DNA from: Streptomyces leeuwenhoekii
GTDB lineage: Bacteria; Actinomycetota; Actinomycetes; Streptomycetales; Streptomycetaceae
Direction: 5' to 3'
DNA length: 64,000 bases
Assembly: GCF_001013905.1 (NCBI RefSeq)
Contig: NZ_LN831790.1
Location: 2,742,001 to 2,806,000, forward strand
The notes under the pieces were generated by a model, which saw only the letters and a program-made list of their open reading frames with translations, was not told the origin of the DNA and made no database searches. Below, in pieces: positions 63,736 to 64,000 of this stretch. A program made the position numbers and the translations under genes. Each line of letters opens with the position of its first letter. The stretch's first letter is position 1.

Positions 63736-64000
63736 TCACTTGGAGGCGCTGGTCGCCTTCGGAGCGGCCGAGGCTTCCTCGCCGAGCAGCTTGCCGTCGC
63801 TCGTCTCGAACTGCTTCTTGAACTCCGCCACGGCGTCCGCGATCGCCTGGATCGTGTCGTCGGACATCTTGGCGCCCTCCCTGATGGAGGTCATCAGACC
63901 CTGCTCCTTGCGGTGCAGGTAGTCCAGCAGCTCCTTCTCGAAGCGGCGGACGTCGGCGACCGGCACGTCGTCCATACGGCCCGTGGTACCGGCCCAGATC
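63736..64000 (-). CDS. atpA: F1 ATP synthase alpha subunit, C-terminal part only
   Basis: The last 88 or so codons of atpA are visible; the gene continues beyond the right edge. [20 protein letters not shown] and [20 protein letters not shown] match the alpha-subunit C-terminal domain. The chain ends [18 protein letters not shown]. Gene order atpA-atpG-atpD-atpC is the standard one. Confidence 0.95.
   Translation of the reverse strand, partial: IWAGTTGRMDDVPVADVRRFEKELLDYLHRKEQGLMTSIREGAKMSDDTIQAIADAVAEFKKQFETSDGKLLGEEASAAPKATSASK

Overview
The window is chromosomal DNA of a Streptomyces-type actinomycete. The evidence is very high GC with strong third-position G/C bias, many GTG starts, and start/stop overlaps of the GTGA and ATGA type. 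It also carries the Streptomyces polar-growth genes scy and filP, an actinobacterial nucS, and a secreted CBM2-FnIII-GH18 chitinase. From memory, gene content and order match the S. coelicolor core region around SCO5371-SCO5431, here reversed; I could not align it. I see no tRNA, rRNA, CRISPR array, prophage or natural-product cluster. The one clear mobile element is an IS481-family insertion.

Layout. 1-4.5 kb: an accessory-looking cluster with a truncated NB-ARC ATPase gene, a 4-TM protein, a purine-nucleosidase-like protein and an overlapping NB-ARC/TPR (STAND) gene. 4.6-8.6 kb: a sugar ABC importer (lipoprotein plus two permeases) and an HTH regulator. 8.6-14.8 kb: pfkA diverging from pta-ackA-pyk, a lower-glycolysis/acetate block closed by a strong terminator. 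14.9-17.5 kb: an exported DUF6230 protein, a DUF6114 membrane protein and a Ser/Pro-rich exported protein. 17.5-24 kb: a thioredoxin/TPR protein, TetR, icmA with a palindromic operator candidate, two DUF3817 proteins, MarR and a thiamine-binding MTH1187 protein. 24-31 kb: three AIM24 genes in tandem, MarR, an OmpR-type two-component system diverging from a PepSY protein, and an MFS exporter.

31.0-32.1 kb: the IS481 element, followed by about 490 bp of low-complexity GC-rich DNA. 32.6-35.4 kb: meaB, a thiolase and methylmalonyl-CoA epimerase, which together with icmA and the cobalamin adenosyltransferase form a scattered B12-dependent acyl-CoA theme. 35.6-45 kb: scy, filP and two tandem, paralogous ABC ATPase/permease pairs, separated by an imperfect 177-bp hairpin element. 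45-52.4 kb: a zinc-finger-like protein, an LLM flavin enzyme, an SCO5389-family protein, nucS, a large membrane-anchored NTPase-like protein, a STAS protein and a 3-hydroxybutyryl-CoA dehydrogenase. 52.5-58.2 kb: TetR with a divergent Drr-like exporter, the adenosyltransferase, two small membrane proteins and a NarL-type two-component system. 58.2-60.1 kb: the chitinase with its double direct-repeat promoter. 60.3-64 kb: a DUF2550 protein and the 3' half of the F1F0 ATP synthase operon (atpA partial, atpG, atpD, atpC).

Most of the window is conserved core. The parts most worth following up are the nucleosidase/NB-ARC cluster at the left edge, the AIM24 triplet, the DUF6230/DUF6114 trio with nearby palindromes, the 177-bp hairpin element, and the many genes with a TANNNT box 6-8 nt before the start codon, which suggests leaderless transcripts.
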